DNA of 64,000 nt, from NCBI RefSeq assembly GCF_051401765.1, contig NW_027480492.1:1426001-1490000 (forward strand), read 5' to 3'. Shown here piece after piece: positions 1 to 11,929 of the stretch (positions are counted from its first letter, which is position 1; the number at the start of each line of letters is the position of its first letter). This DNA is from Calliopsis andreniformis. Taxonomy: Eukaryota; Arthropoda; Insecta; Hymenoptera; Andrenidae. A program made the position numbers and the translations under genes. The notes beneath the pieces are model-generated. The model was not told where the DNA came from. It saw only the letters and a program-made list of their open reading frames with translations, and did no database searches.

Positions 1-1446
1 GAGGATTGAGGATTGAGGACTGAGGATTGAGGATTGAGTATTGAAGATTGAGTATTGAGGATTGAAGATTGAGGATTGAGGATTGAGGATTGAGTATTGA
101 GAATTGAGGATTGAGGATTGAGGATTGAGGATTGAAGATTGAGGATTGGGTATTGAGGAGTGACGAATTAGTATTGAGGACTGAGGATTGAGGATTGAGG
201 ATTGCAGATTGAGTATTGAGGATTGAAGATTGAGGATTGAGGATTGAGGATTGAGGATTGAGGACTGAGGATTGAGGATTGAGGATTGAAGACTCAGTAT
301 TGGGTATTGAAGATTGAGGATTGAGGATTGAGGATTGAGGATTGAGGATTGAGGATTGAGGATTGAAGGTTGAGTATTGAGGATTGAAGATTGAGGTTTG
401 GGGTTTGAGGATTGAGGATTGAGGGTTGAAGATTGAGGATTGAGGATTGAGGATTGAGGATTGAGTATTGAAGACTGAGGATTGGGGATTGAGGATTGAC
501 GATTGAGGATTGAGTATTGAGGATTGAGAACTGAGGATTGAGGATTGAGAACTGAGGATTGAGGATTGAAGATTGAGTATTGAGGATTGAGGATTGAGGA
601 TTGAGGATTGAAGATTGAGGGTTGAGGATCGAAGATTGAGGATTGGGAATTGAGGATTGACGATTGAGGATTGGGGATTGGGGATTGAGGATTGAGGATT
701 GAGTATTGAAGATTGAGTATTGAGAATTGAAGATTGAGGATTGAGGATTGAGGATTACGGACTGAGAATTGAGGATTGAGGATTGAGGATTGAAGATTGA
801 GGATTGGGTATTGAGGAGTCACTAATTAGGATTGAGGATTGAGGATTGAGGATTGAGGATTGCAGATTGAGTATTGAGGATTGAAGATTGAGGATTGAGG
901 ATTGAGGATTGTGGATTGAGGACTGAGGATTGAGGATTGAGAATAGAAGATTGAGGATTGGGTATTGCGGATTGAACATTGAGGACTGAGGATTGACGAC
1001 TGAGGATTGAGGTTCGAGGATCGAGGATTGAGGATTGAGGTTTGAGGATTGAAGATTGAGGATTGGGGACTGAGTATTGAAGATTGAGGATTGAGGATTG
1101 AGGATTGAGGATTGAGGATTGAGGATTGAGGATTGAGGATTGAAGATTCAGTATTGAGGATTGAAGATTGAGAATTGAGGACTGAGGGTTGAACATAAAG
1201 GACTGAGTGTCGAGGGATGAGTGATGTGAATTGATGTTTGTGAATAGAGATCTGAAGATTGCGGATTGAGTATTGAGTTTTGAAATCTGTGAATTGGTGA
1301 TATTCTATTGAGGATTGAGGATTGACAACTGATTGTTGAGGACTGAGGGCTGAAGATTGACGATTCAGGATTGAGGATTCAGGATTGAGGTTTGGGGACT
1401 GAGGATTGAGGATTGAGGATTGAGGATTGAGGATTGAGGATTGAGG
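1..1446. repeat. Left flank: spacer heptamers with one alpha core
   Basis: This part holds canonical spacer, the GAGTGACGAATTAG variant near 0.16 kb, a GAGTCACTAATTAGG landmark near 0.82 kb, ACATAAA near 1.19 kb and an alpha core with TATTCT at 1301. The stretch from the landmark to the core resembles 56.7-57.2 kb closely, so the array evidently continues to the left of the window. Nothing non-repetitive is present. Confidence 0.85.
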
Positions 1447-1898
1447 ATTGAGGATTGAGGACTGAGGATTGGGTATGGAGGTTTGAGGATTGAGGATTGA
1501 GGATTGAGGATTGAGGATTGGGGACTGAGGATTGAAGGTTGAATATTGATGATTGAAGATTGAGGATTGAGGATTGAGGGTTGTAGATTGAGGACGAGGA
1601 CTGAGGGTTGGGTATTAATGCTCGAGGTCTGAGGATTGCGGATTGCGAATTGAGGACTGAGGATTGAGGATTGAAGATTGAGAATTTGGTATTGAGGATT
1701 GAAGAATGAGGACTGAGGAGTGAGGGTTGAGGATTGAGGATTGAAGATTGAGTCTTCAGGATTGGAGATTGACGATTGAGGATTGAGGATTGAGGATTGT
1801 GTATTGAGGATTGAGGATTGAGGATTGAGGATTGAAGATTGAGTATTGAGGATTGACGATAGAGGATTGAGGATAGAGGATTGAGGATTGGGGATTGA

Positions 1899-2010
1899 AG
1901 ATTGAAGATTGGGGATTGAGTGTTGAAAACTGTGAATTGGGTATATTCTATTGAGGATTGAGAACTGACAATTGATTGTTGAGGACTGAGGGCTGAAGAT
2001 TGAGGATTCA
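1899..2010. repeat. Left-truncated beta core
   Basis: The core around TATTCT at 1944 keeps only its heptamers 9 to 24. The first eight units (GGACTGA to GATTTGA) and the final GGATTGA-GGATTCA are missing, and canonical spacer heptamers abut directly. The same truncation is present in the block A copy at TATTCT 17132, so it predates that duplication. Confidence 0.8.
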
Positions 2011-5000
2011 GGATTGAGGTTTGAGGACTGAGGATTGAGGATTGAGGATTGAGGATTGAGTAATGAGGATTGAAGATTGTGGATTGGGTATTGAGGATTG
2101 AACATTCAGGATTGAGGATTGAGGATAGAGGATTGAAGATTGAGGATTGATGATTGAATATTGATGATTGAAGATTGAGGATTGAGGATTGAGGGTTGTG
2201 GATTGCGGACGAGGACTGAGGGTTGAGTATTGATGTTTGAGGTCTGAGGATTGAGGATTGAGGATTGAGAATTGAGGATTGAGGATTGAGGATTGAAGAT
2301 TGAGGACCGGGTGTTGAGGATTGAAGAATGAGGATTGAGGATTGAGGATTGAAGATTGAGGGTTGAAGATTGAGTATTGAGGATTGAAGTTCGAGGATTG
2401 AGGATTGAGGATTGAGGATTGAGTACTGAGGATTGAGGATTGAGGATTGAAGATAGAGTATTGAGTATTGAAGATTGAGGATTGAGGATTGAGGATTGAG
2501 GATTGAGGATAGAGGATTGAAGATTGAGGATTCGGGATTGATGATTGACGATTGAGGATTGAGTGTTGAGGATTGAGAATTGAGGATTGAGGATTGAAGA
2601 TTGAGTATTGAGGATTCAAGATTGCGGATTGTGGATTGAGGATTGAATATTGAGGACTGAGTGTTGAGGGTTGAGTGATGAGAATTGATGTTTGTGGATT
2701 GAGATTTGAAGATTGAAGAATGGGGATTGAGCATTGAAAGCTGTGAATTGAGGATATTCTACTGAGGATTGAGGATTGACAATTGATTGTTGAGGAATGA
2801 GGGATGAAGATTGAGGATACAGGATCCAGGATTCAGGTTGAGGTTTGAGGACTGAGGATTGAGGATTGAGGATTGAGGATTGAGGTTTGAGGATTGAGGA
2901 TTGAGGATTGATGATTGAGGATTGAGGATTGAAGGTTGAGGATTGGGAACTGAGGATTGACGATTGAGGATTGAGTATTGAGGATTGAGAATTGAGGATT
3001 GAGTATTGAAGACTGAGGATTGGGGATTGAGGATTGACGATTGAGGATTGAGTATTGAGGATTGAGAACTGAGGATTGAGGATTGAAGATTGAGTATTGA
3101 GGATTGAGGATTGAGGATTGAGGATTGAAGATTGAGGGTTGAGGATTGAAGATTGAGGATTGGGAATTGAGGATTGACGATTGAGGATTGAGGATTGGGG
3201 ATTGAGGATTGAGGTTTGTGTATTGAAGATTGAGTATTGAGAATTGAAGATTGAGGATTGAGGATTGAGGATTACGGATTGAGAATTGAGGATTGAGGAT
3301 TGAGGATTGAAGATTGAGGATTGGGTATTGAGGAGTCACTAGTTAGGATTGAGGATTGAGGATTGAGGATTGATGATTGCAGATTGAGTATTGAGGATTG
3401 AAGATTGAGGACTGAGGATTGAGGATTGTGGATTGAGGACTGAGGATTGAGGATTGAGAATAGAAGATTGAGGATTGGGTATTGCGGATTGAACATTGAG
3501 GACTGAGGATTGACGACTGAGGATTGAGGTTCGAGGATCGAGGATTGAGGATTGAGGATTGAGGATTGAAGATTGAGGATTGGGGCCTGAGTATTGGAGA
3601 TTGAGGATTGAGGATTGAGGACTGAGGATTGAGGATTGAGGATTGAGGATTGAGGATTGAGGATTGAAGATTCAGTATTGAGGATTGAAGATTGAGAATT
3701 GAGGATTGAGGATTGAACATAAAGGACTGAGTGTTGAGGGATGAGTGATGAGAATTGATGTTGGTGGATAGAGATTTGAAGATTGCAGATTGAGTATTGA
3801 GTATTGAAATCTGTGAATTGGTGATATTCTATTGAGGATTGAGGATTGACAACTGATTGTTGAGGACTGAGGGCTGAAGATTAAGTATTCAGGGTTGAGG
3901 ATTCAGGAATGAGGTTTGGGAACTGAGGATTGAGGATTGAGGATTTAGTATTGAGGATTGAGGATTGAGGATTGAGGATTGAGGATTGGGCATTGCGGTT
4001 TGAGGATTGAGGATTGAGGATTGAGGATTGAGGATTGGAGACTGAGGATTGAAGGTTGAATATTGGTGATTGAAGATTGAGTATTGAGGATTGAGGGTTG
4101 TAGATTGAGGACGAGGACTGAGGGTTGGGTATTAATGCTTGTGGTCTGAGGATTGAGGATTGCGAATTGAGGATTGAGGATTGAGGATTGAAGATTGAGG
4201 ATTTGGTATTGAGGATTGAAGAATGAGGACTGAGGAGTGAGGATTGAGGATTGAGGGTTGAAGATTGAGTATTCAGGATTGGAGATTGACGATTGAGGAT
4301 TGAGGATTGAGGATTGAGGATTGAGGATTGAGGATTGAGAATTGAAGGTTGAGTATTCAGGATTGAAGATTGAGGATTGAGGATTGAGGATTGAGGATTG
4401 GGGATTGAAGATTGAGGATTGGGGACTGAGTGTTGAGCGTTGAGTGATGAGAATTGATGTTTGTTGATTGAGATTTGAAGATTGAAGATTGGGGTTTGAG
4501 TGTTGAAAACTGTGAATTGGGTATATTCTATTGAGGATTGAGGACTGACAATTTGATTGTTGAGGACTCAGGGCTGAAGAATGAGGATTCAGGATTGAGG
4601 ATTCAGGATTGTGGTTTGAGGACTGAGGATTGAGGATTGACGATTGAGGTTTGAGTATTGAGGATTGAGAATTGAGAATTGAGGATTGGGGATTGAAGAT
4701 TGAGGATTGGGGACTGAGTGTTGAGCGTTGAGTGATGAGAATTGATGTTTGTTGATTGAGATTTGAAGATTGAAGAATTGGGATTGAGTATTGAAAACTG
4801 TGAATTGAGGATATTCTATTGAGGATTGAGGATTGTCAATTGATTGTTGAGGACTGAGTGCTGAAGATTGAGGATTCAGGATTGAGGATTCGGTATTGAG
4901 GGTTGAGGATTGAGGATTGAGGATTGAGGATTTGGGATTGAGGATTGAGGATTGAGGATTGAGGATTGAGGATTGAGGATTGAGTATTGAAGATTGAGTA

Positions 5001-5485
5001 TTGAGGATTGAAGATTGAGGATTGAGGATTGAGGATTGAGTATTGAGAATTGAGGATTGAGGATTGAGGATTGAAGATTGAGGATTGGGTATTGAGGAGT
5101 GACGAATTAGGATTGAGGATTGAGGATTGAGGATTGAGGATTGCAGATTGAGTATTGAGGAATGAAGATTGAGGACTGAGGATTGAGGATTGAGGACTGA
5201 GGACTGAGGATTGAGGATTGAGGATTGAAGATTGAGTATTGAAGATTGAGGATTGGTGATTGATGATTGAGGGTTAAGGATTGAAGATTGAGGATTGAGG
5301 GTTGAAGATTGAGGATTGGGAATTGAGGATTGACGATTGGGGATTGACTATTGAGGATTGAGAATTGAGGATTGAGGATTGCAGATTGAGTATTGAGGAT
5401 TGAAGATTGAGGATTTAGGATTGAGGATTGAGGATTGCAGATTGAGTATTGAGGATTGAAGATTGAGGATTGAGGATTGAGGATT

Positions 5486-5779
5486 GAAGACTGAGTATTG
5501 GGTATTGAAGATTGAGGATTGAGGATTGAGGATTGAGGATTGTGGATAGAGGTTTGAAGATTGAGGATTGGGGATTGAGGATTGACGATTGAGGATTGAG
5601 TGTTGAGGATTGAGAATTGAGGATTGAGGATTGAAGACTGAGTATTGGGTATTGAAGATTGAGGATTGAGGATTGAGGATTGAGGATTGTGGATAGAGGA
5701 TTGAAGATTGAGGATTGGGGATTGAGGATTGACGATTGTGGATTGAGTGTTGAGGATTGAGAATTGAGGATTGAGGATT
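5486..5779. repeat. 147-bp tandem duplication
   Basis: Two 147-bp units (21 heptamers each) start with GAAGACTGAG at 5486 and 5633. Each carries GGATAGAGG, GGATTGGGG and GAGTGTTGAGG in the same order. A second pair with the same spacing starts at 6787 and 6934. Confidence 0.85.
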
Positions 5780-6786
5780 GAAGATTGAGTATTGAGGATT
5801 CAAGATTACGGATTGAGGATTGAGGATTGAAGATTCAGGACTGAGTGTTGAGGGTTGAGTGATGAGAATTAATGTTTGTGGATTGAGATTTCAAGACTGA
5901 AGAATGGGGATTGAGTATTGAAAACTGTGAATTGAGGATATTCTATTGAGGACTGAGGATTCACAATTGATTGTTGAGGACTGAGGACTGAAGTTTGCGG
6001 ATTCATGATTGAGGATTCGGGATTGAGGTTTCAGGACTGAGGATTGAGGGTTGAGGATTGAGGACTGAGGATTGAGGATTGAGGATTGAGGATTGAGGAT
6101 TGAAGATTGAGTATTGAGGAATGAAAATTGAGGATTGATGATTGAGGATTGAGGATTGAGGATTGAACATTGAGGATTGGGTGTTGAGGATTGAAGAATC
6201 AGGATTGAGGATTGCAGATTGAGTATTGAGGATTGAAGATTGAGGATTGAGGATTGAGGATTGAGGATTGAGGACTGAGGATTGAGGATTGAGGATTGAA
6301 GATTGAGTATTGGGTATTGAAGGTTGAGGATTGACGATTGAGGATTGAGTACTGAGGATTGAAGATTGAGGATTGGGTATTGAGGATTGAACATTCAGGA
6401 TGGAGGATTGAGGATAGAGGATTGAGTATTGAGGATTGAAGATTGAATATTGATGATTGAAGATTGAGGATTGAGGATTGAGGGTTGTGGATTGCGGACG
6501 AGGACTGAGGGTTGAGTATTGATGTTTGAGGTCTGAGGATTGAGGATTGAGGATTGAGAATTGAGGATTGAGGATTGAGGATTGAAGATTGAGGATTGAG
6601 GGTTGAAGATTGAGGATTGGGAATTGAGGATTGACGATTGGGGATTGACTATTGAGGATTGAGAATTGAGGATTGAGGATTGCAGATTGAGTATTGAGGA
6701 TTGAAGATTGAGGATTTAGGATTGAGGATTGAGGATTGCAGATTGAGTATTGAGGATTGAAGATTGAGGATTGAGGATTGAGGATT

Positions 6787-7080
6787 GAAGACTGAGTATT
6801 GGGTATTGAAAATTGAGGATTGAGGATTGAGGATTGAGGATTGTGGATAGAGGATTGAAGATTGAGGATTGGGGATTGAGGATTGACGATTGAGGATTGA
6901 GTGTTGAGGATTGAGAATTGAGGATTGAGGATTGAAGACTGGGTATTGGGTATTGAAGATTGAGGATTGAGGATTGAGGATTGAGGATTGTGGATAGAGG
7001 ATTGAAGATTGAGGATTGGGGATTGAGGATTGACGATTGAGGATTGAGTGTTGAGGATTGAGAATTGAGGATTGAGGATT
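6787..7080. repeat. 147-bp tandem duplication, second pair
   Basis: The units start at 6787 and 6934, 147 bases apart. In block A copy 2 the equivalent units start at 21471 and 21660, 189 bases apart, because a 42-bp segment (six heptamers, with GAGTGTTGAGG) is repeated once more there. Confidence 0.85.
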
Positions 7081-7138
7081 GAAGATTGAGTATTGAGGAT
7101 TCAAGATTACGGATTGAGGATTGAGGATTGAAGATTGT

Positions 7139-8048
7139 GGACTGAGTGTTGAGGGTTGAGTGATGAGAATTAATGTTTGTGGATTGAGATTTCAAGACTG
7201 AAGAATGGGGATTGAGTATTGAAAACTGTGAATTGAGGATATTCTATTGAGGACTGAGGATTCACAATTGATTGTTGAGGACTGAGGGCTGAAGATTGAC
7301 GATTCAGGATTGAGGATTCAGGATTGAGGTTTGGGGACTTAGGATTGAGGATTGAGGATTGAGGATTGAGGATTGAGGACTGAGGATTGAGGATTGAGGA
7401 TTGAGGATTGGGTATTGAGGTTTGAGGATTGAGGATTGAGGATTGAGGATTGAGGATTGAGGATTGAAGATTCAGTATTGAGGATTGAAGATTGAGAACT
7501 GAGGACTGAGGATTGAACATAAAGGACTGAGTGTCGAGGGATGAGTGATGTGAATTGATGTTTGTGGATAGAGATCTGAAGATTGCGGATTGAGTATTGA
7601 GTTTTGAAATCTGTGAATTGGTGATATTCTATTGAGGATTGAGGATTGACATCTGATTGTTGAGGACTGAGGGCTGAAGATTGACGATTCAGGATTGAGG
7701 ATTCAGGATTGAGGTTTGGGGACTGAGGATTGAGGATTGAGGATTGAGGATTGGGTATTGAGGTTTGAGGATTGAGGATTGAGGATTGAGGATTGAGGAT
7801 TGAGGATTGAAGATTCAGTATTGAGGATTGAAGATTGAGAATTGAGGACTGAGGATTGGACATAAAGGACTGAGTGTCGAGGGATGAGTGATGTGAATTG
7901 ATGTTTGTGGATAGAGATCTGAAGATTGCGGATTGAGTATTGAGTTTTGAAATCTGTGAATTGGTGATATTCTATTGAGGATTGAGGATTGACAACTGAT
8001 TGTTGAGGACTGAGGGCTGAAGATTGACGATTCAGGATTGAGGATTCA
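7139..8048. repeat. 385-bp higher-order repeat run (three cores)
   Basis: TATTCT markers at 7240, 7625 and 7968 are 385 and 343 bases apart. The second interval is one 385-bp unit short of six heptamers. The first core is gamma and the next two are alpha, so the run crosses a family boundary without changing its period. Confidence 0.88.
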
Positions 8049-8149
8049 GGATTGAGGTTTGGGGACTGAGGATTGAGGATTGAGGATTGAGGATTGAGGA
8101 TTGAGGACTGAGGATTGAGGATTGAGGATTGAGGATTGAGGATTGAGGG

Positions 8150-11100
8150 TTGTAGATTGAGGACGAGGACTGAGGGTTGGGTATTAATGCTTGAGGTCTG
8201 AGGATTGCGGATTGCGAATTAAGGACTGAGGATTGAGGATTGAAGATTGAGGATTTGGTATTGAGGATTGAAGAATGAGGACTGAGGATTGAGGATTGAG
8301 GATTGAGGATTGAAGATTGAGTATTGAGGATTGAAAATTGAGGATTGATGATTGAGGATTGAGGATTGAGGATTGAAGATTGAGGATTGGGTGTTGAGGA
8401 TTGAAGAATCAGGATTGAGGATTGCGGATTGAGTATTGAGGATTGAAGATTGAGGATTGAGGATTGAGGATTGAGGATTGAGGACTGAGGATTGAGGATT
8501 GAGGATTGAAGATTGAGTATTGGGTATTGAAGGTTGAGGATTGAGGATTGAGGATTGAGGATTGAGGATTGAGGATTGAAGATTGAGTATTGAGGATTGA
8601 AAATTGAGGATTGATGATTGAGGATTGAGGATTGAGGATTGAAGATTGAGGATTGGGGACGGAGTGTTGAGAGTTGAGTGATGAGAATTGACGTTTGCGG
8701 ATTGAGATTTGAAAATTGAAGATTGCGGATTGAGTATTGAAAACTGCGAATTGGGTATATTCTATTGAGGATTGAGGACTGACAATTGATTTTGGAGGAC
8801 TGAGGGCTGAAGATTGAGGTTTCAGGATTGAGGATTCAGGATTGAGGTTTGAGGACTGAGGATTCGAGGATTGAGGATTGAGGATTGAGTACTGAGGATT
8901 GAAGATTGAGGATTGGGTATTGAGGATTGAACATTCAGGATTGAGGATTGAGGATAGAGGATTGAGTATTGAGGATTGAAGATTGAATATTGATGATTGA
9001 AGATTGAGGATTGAGGATTGAGGGTTGTGGATTGCGGACGAGGACTGAGGGTTGAGTATTGATGTTTGAGGTCTGAGGATTGCGGTTTGCGAATTGAGGA
9101 CTGAGGATTGAGGATTGAAGATTGAGGATTTGGTATTGAGTATTGAAGATTGAGGATTGAGGATTGAGGATTGAGGATTGAGGATAGAGGATTGAAGATT
9201 GAGGATTCGGGATTGATGATTGACGATTGAGGATTGAGTGTTGAGGATTGAGAATTGAGGATTGAGGATTGAAGATTGAGTATTGAGGATTCAAGATTGC
9301 GGATTGTGGATTGAGGATTGAAGATTGAGGACTGAGTGTTGAGGGTTGAGTGATGAGAATTGATGTTTGTGGATTGAGATTTGAAGATTGAAGAATGGGG
9401 ATTGAGCATTGAAAGCTGTGAATTGAGGATATTCTACTGAGGATTGAGGATTGACAATTGATTGTTGAGGAATGAGGGATGAAGATTGAGGATACAGGAT
9501 CGAGGATTCAGGTTGAGGTTTGAGGACTGAGGATTGAGGATTGAGGATTGAGGATTGAGGTTTGAGGATTGAGGATTGAGGATTGAAGATTGAGGGTTGG
9601 GTATTGCGGATTGAACATTGAGGATTGAGGATTGAGGACTGAGGATTGAGGTTCGAGGATCGAGGATTGAGGATTGAGGATTGAGGATTGAAGATTGAGG
9701 ATTGGGGCCTGAGTATTGAAGATTGAGGATTGAGGATTGAGGATTGAGGATTGAGGACTGAGGATTGAGGATTGAAGATTCAGTATTGAGGATTGAAGAT
9801 TGAGAATTGAGGATTGAGGATTGAACATAAAGGACTGAGTGTTGAGGGATGAGTGATGAGAATTGATGTTGGTGGATAGAGATTTGAAGATTGCAGATTG
9901 AGTATTGAGTATTGAAATCTGTGAATTGGTGATATTCTATTGAGGAATGAGGAATGACAACTGATTGTTGAGGACTGAGGGCTGAAGATTGACGATTCAG
10001 GATTGAGGATTCAGGATTGAGGTTTGGGGACTGAGGATTGAGGATTGAGGATTGAGGATTGAGGATTGAGGACTGAGGATTGAGGATTGAGGATTGAGGA
10101 TTGGGTATTGAGGTTTGAGGACTGAGGATTGAGGATTTAGGATTGAGGATTGAGGATTGAAGATTCAGTATTGAGGATTGAAGATTGAGAATTGAGGACT
10201 GAGGATTGAACATAAAGGACTGAGTGTCGAGGGATGAGTGATGTGAATTGATGTTTGTGGATAGAGATCTGAAGATTGCGGATTGAGTATTGAGTTTTGA
10301 AATCTGTGAATTGGTGATATTCTATTGAGGATTGAGGATTGACAACTGATTGTTGAGGACTGAGGGCTGAAGATTGACGATTCAGGATTGACGATTCAGG
10401 ATTGAGGTTTGGGGACTGAGGATTGAGGATTGAGGATTGAGGATTGAGGATTGAGGACTGAGGATTGAGGATTGCGGATTGATGATTGAGGATTGAGGGT
10501 TGTAGATTGAGGACGAGGACTGAGGGTTGGGTATTAAAGCTTGAGGTCTGAGGATTGCGGATTGCGAATTGAGGACTGAGGATTGAGGATTGAAGATTGA
10601 GGATTTGGTATTGAGGATTGAAGAATGAGGACTGAGGATTGAGGATTGAGGATTGAGGATTGAAGATTGAGTATTGAGGATTGAAAATTGAGGATTGATG
10701 ATTGAGGATTGAGGATTGAGGATTGAAGATTGAGGATTGGGTGTTGAGGATTGAAGAATCAGGATTGAGGATTGCGGATTGAGTATTGAGGATTGAAGAT
10801 TGAGGATTGGGTATTGAGGATTGAACATTCAGGATTGAGGATTGAGGATAGAGGATTGAGTATTGAGGATTGAAGATTGAATATTGATGATTGAAGATTG
10901 AGGATTGAGGATTGAGGGTTGTGGATTGCGGACGAGGACTGAGGGTTGAGTATTGATGTTTGAGGTCTGAGGATTGCGGATTGCGAATTGAGGACTGAGG
11001 ATTGAGGATTGAAGATTGAGGATTTGGTATTGAGTATTGAAGATTGAGGATTGAGGATTGAGGTTTGAGGATTGAGGATTGAGGATAGAGGTTTGAGGAT

Positions 11101-11850
11101 TGAGGATTGAGGATTCAAGATTGAGGGTTGGGTATTGCGGATTGAACATTGAGGATTGAGGATTGAGGACTGAGGATTGAGGTTCGAGGATCGAGGATTG
11201 AGGATTGAGGATTGAGGATTGAAGATTGAGGATTGGGGCCTGAGTATTGAAGATTGAGGATTGAGGATTGAGGATTGAGGATTGAGGACTGAGGATTGAG
11301 GATTGAAGATTCAGTATTGAGGATTGAAGATTGAGAATTGAGGATTGAGGATTGAACATAAAGGACTGAGTGTTGAGGGATGAGTGATGAGAATTGATGT
11401 TGGTGGATAGAGATTTGAAGATTGCAGATTGAGTATTGAGTATTGAAATCTGTGAATTGGTGATATTCTATTGAGGATTGAGGAATGACAACTGATTGTT
11501 GAGGACTGAGGGCTGAAGATTGGCGATTCAGGATTGAGGATTCAGGATTAAGGTTTGGGGACAGAGGATTGAGGATTGAGGATTGAGGATTGAGGATTGA
11601 GGACTGAGGATTGAGGATTGAGGATTGAGGATTGGGTATTGAGGTTTGAGGATTGAGGATTGAGGATTGAGGATTGAGGATTGAGGATTGAAGATTCAGT
11701 ATTGAGGATTGAAGATTGAGAATTGAGGACTGAGAATTGAACATAAAGGCCTGAGTGTCGAGGGATGAGTGATGTGAATTGATGTTTGTGGATAGAGATC
11801 TGAAGATTGCGGATTGAGTATTGAGTTTTGAAATCTGTGAATTGGTGATA
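8150..11850. repeat. Mixed zone: beta, gamma-prime and alpha cores
   Basis: Spacer heptamers surround cores at 8758 (beta, AAACTGCGAATT), 9430 (gamma-prime), 9933, 10318, 11464 and 11849 (alpha). The GTAGATTGAGGACGAGG segment occurs near 8.15 kb, again near 10.50 kb and near 12.03 kb, each time downstream of an alpha core. The 8.15-9.5 kb part resembles 13.7-14.9 kb. No non-repetitive sequence is present. Confidence 0.8.
9832..10398. repeat. 385-bp higher-order repeat doublet
   Basis: Alpha cores with TATTCT at 9933 and 10318 are exactly 385 bases apart. Each is preceded by ACATAAA, near 9.82 and 10.21 kb. Confidence 0.88.
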
Positions 11851-11929
11851 TTCTATTGAGGATTGAGAATTGACAACTGATTGTTGAGGACTGAGGGCTG
11901 AAGATTGGCGATTCAGGATTGAGGATTCA
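11363..11929. repeat. 385-bp higher-order repeat doublet
   Basis: Alpha cores with TATTCT at 11464 and 11849 are exactly 385 bases apart. The doublet begins 1531 bases after the one at 9933, which suggests a larger unit of doublet plus GTAGATTGAGGACGAGG segment. Confidence 0.88.

Larger units (their letters stand above)
1447..8150. repeat. Segmental duplication block A, copy 1
   Basis: This block is colinear with 16635-23300. The offset is 15188 from about 1447 to 4680, 15230 to about 5565, 14684 from about 6110 to 6900, 14726 to about 7700, 14768 at 7968, and 15153 at 8148. Each change of offset is a multiple of seven (42, 546, 42, 42, 385). Shared rare markers include GGGTATGGAGG at 1471, GAGTCACTAGTTAGG near 3.33 kb, and the extra T in CAATTTGATTG near 4.55 kb. 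It contains cores at 1944, 2755, 3825, 4524, 4812, 5939, 7240, 7625 and 7968. Confidence 0.9.
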
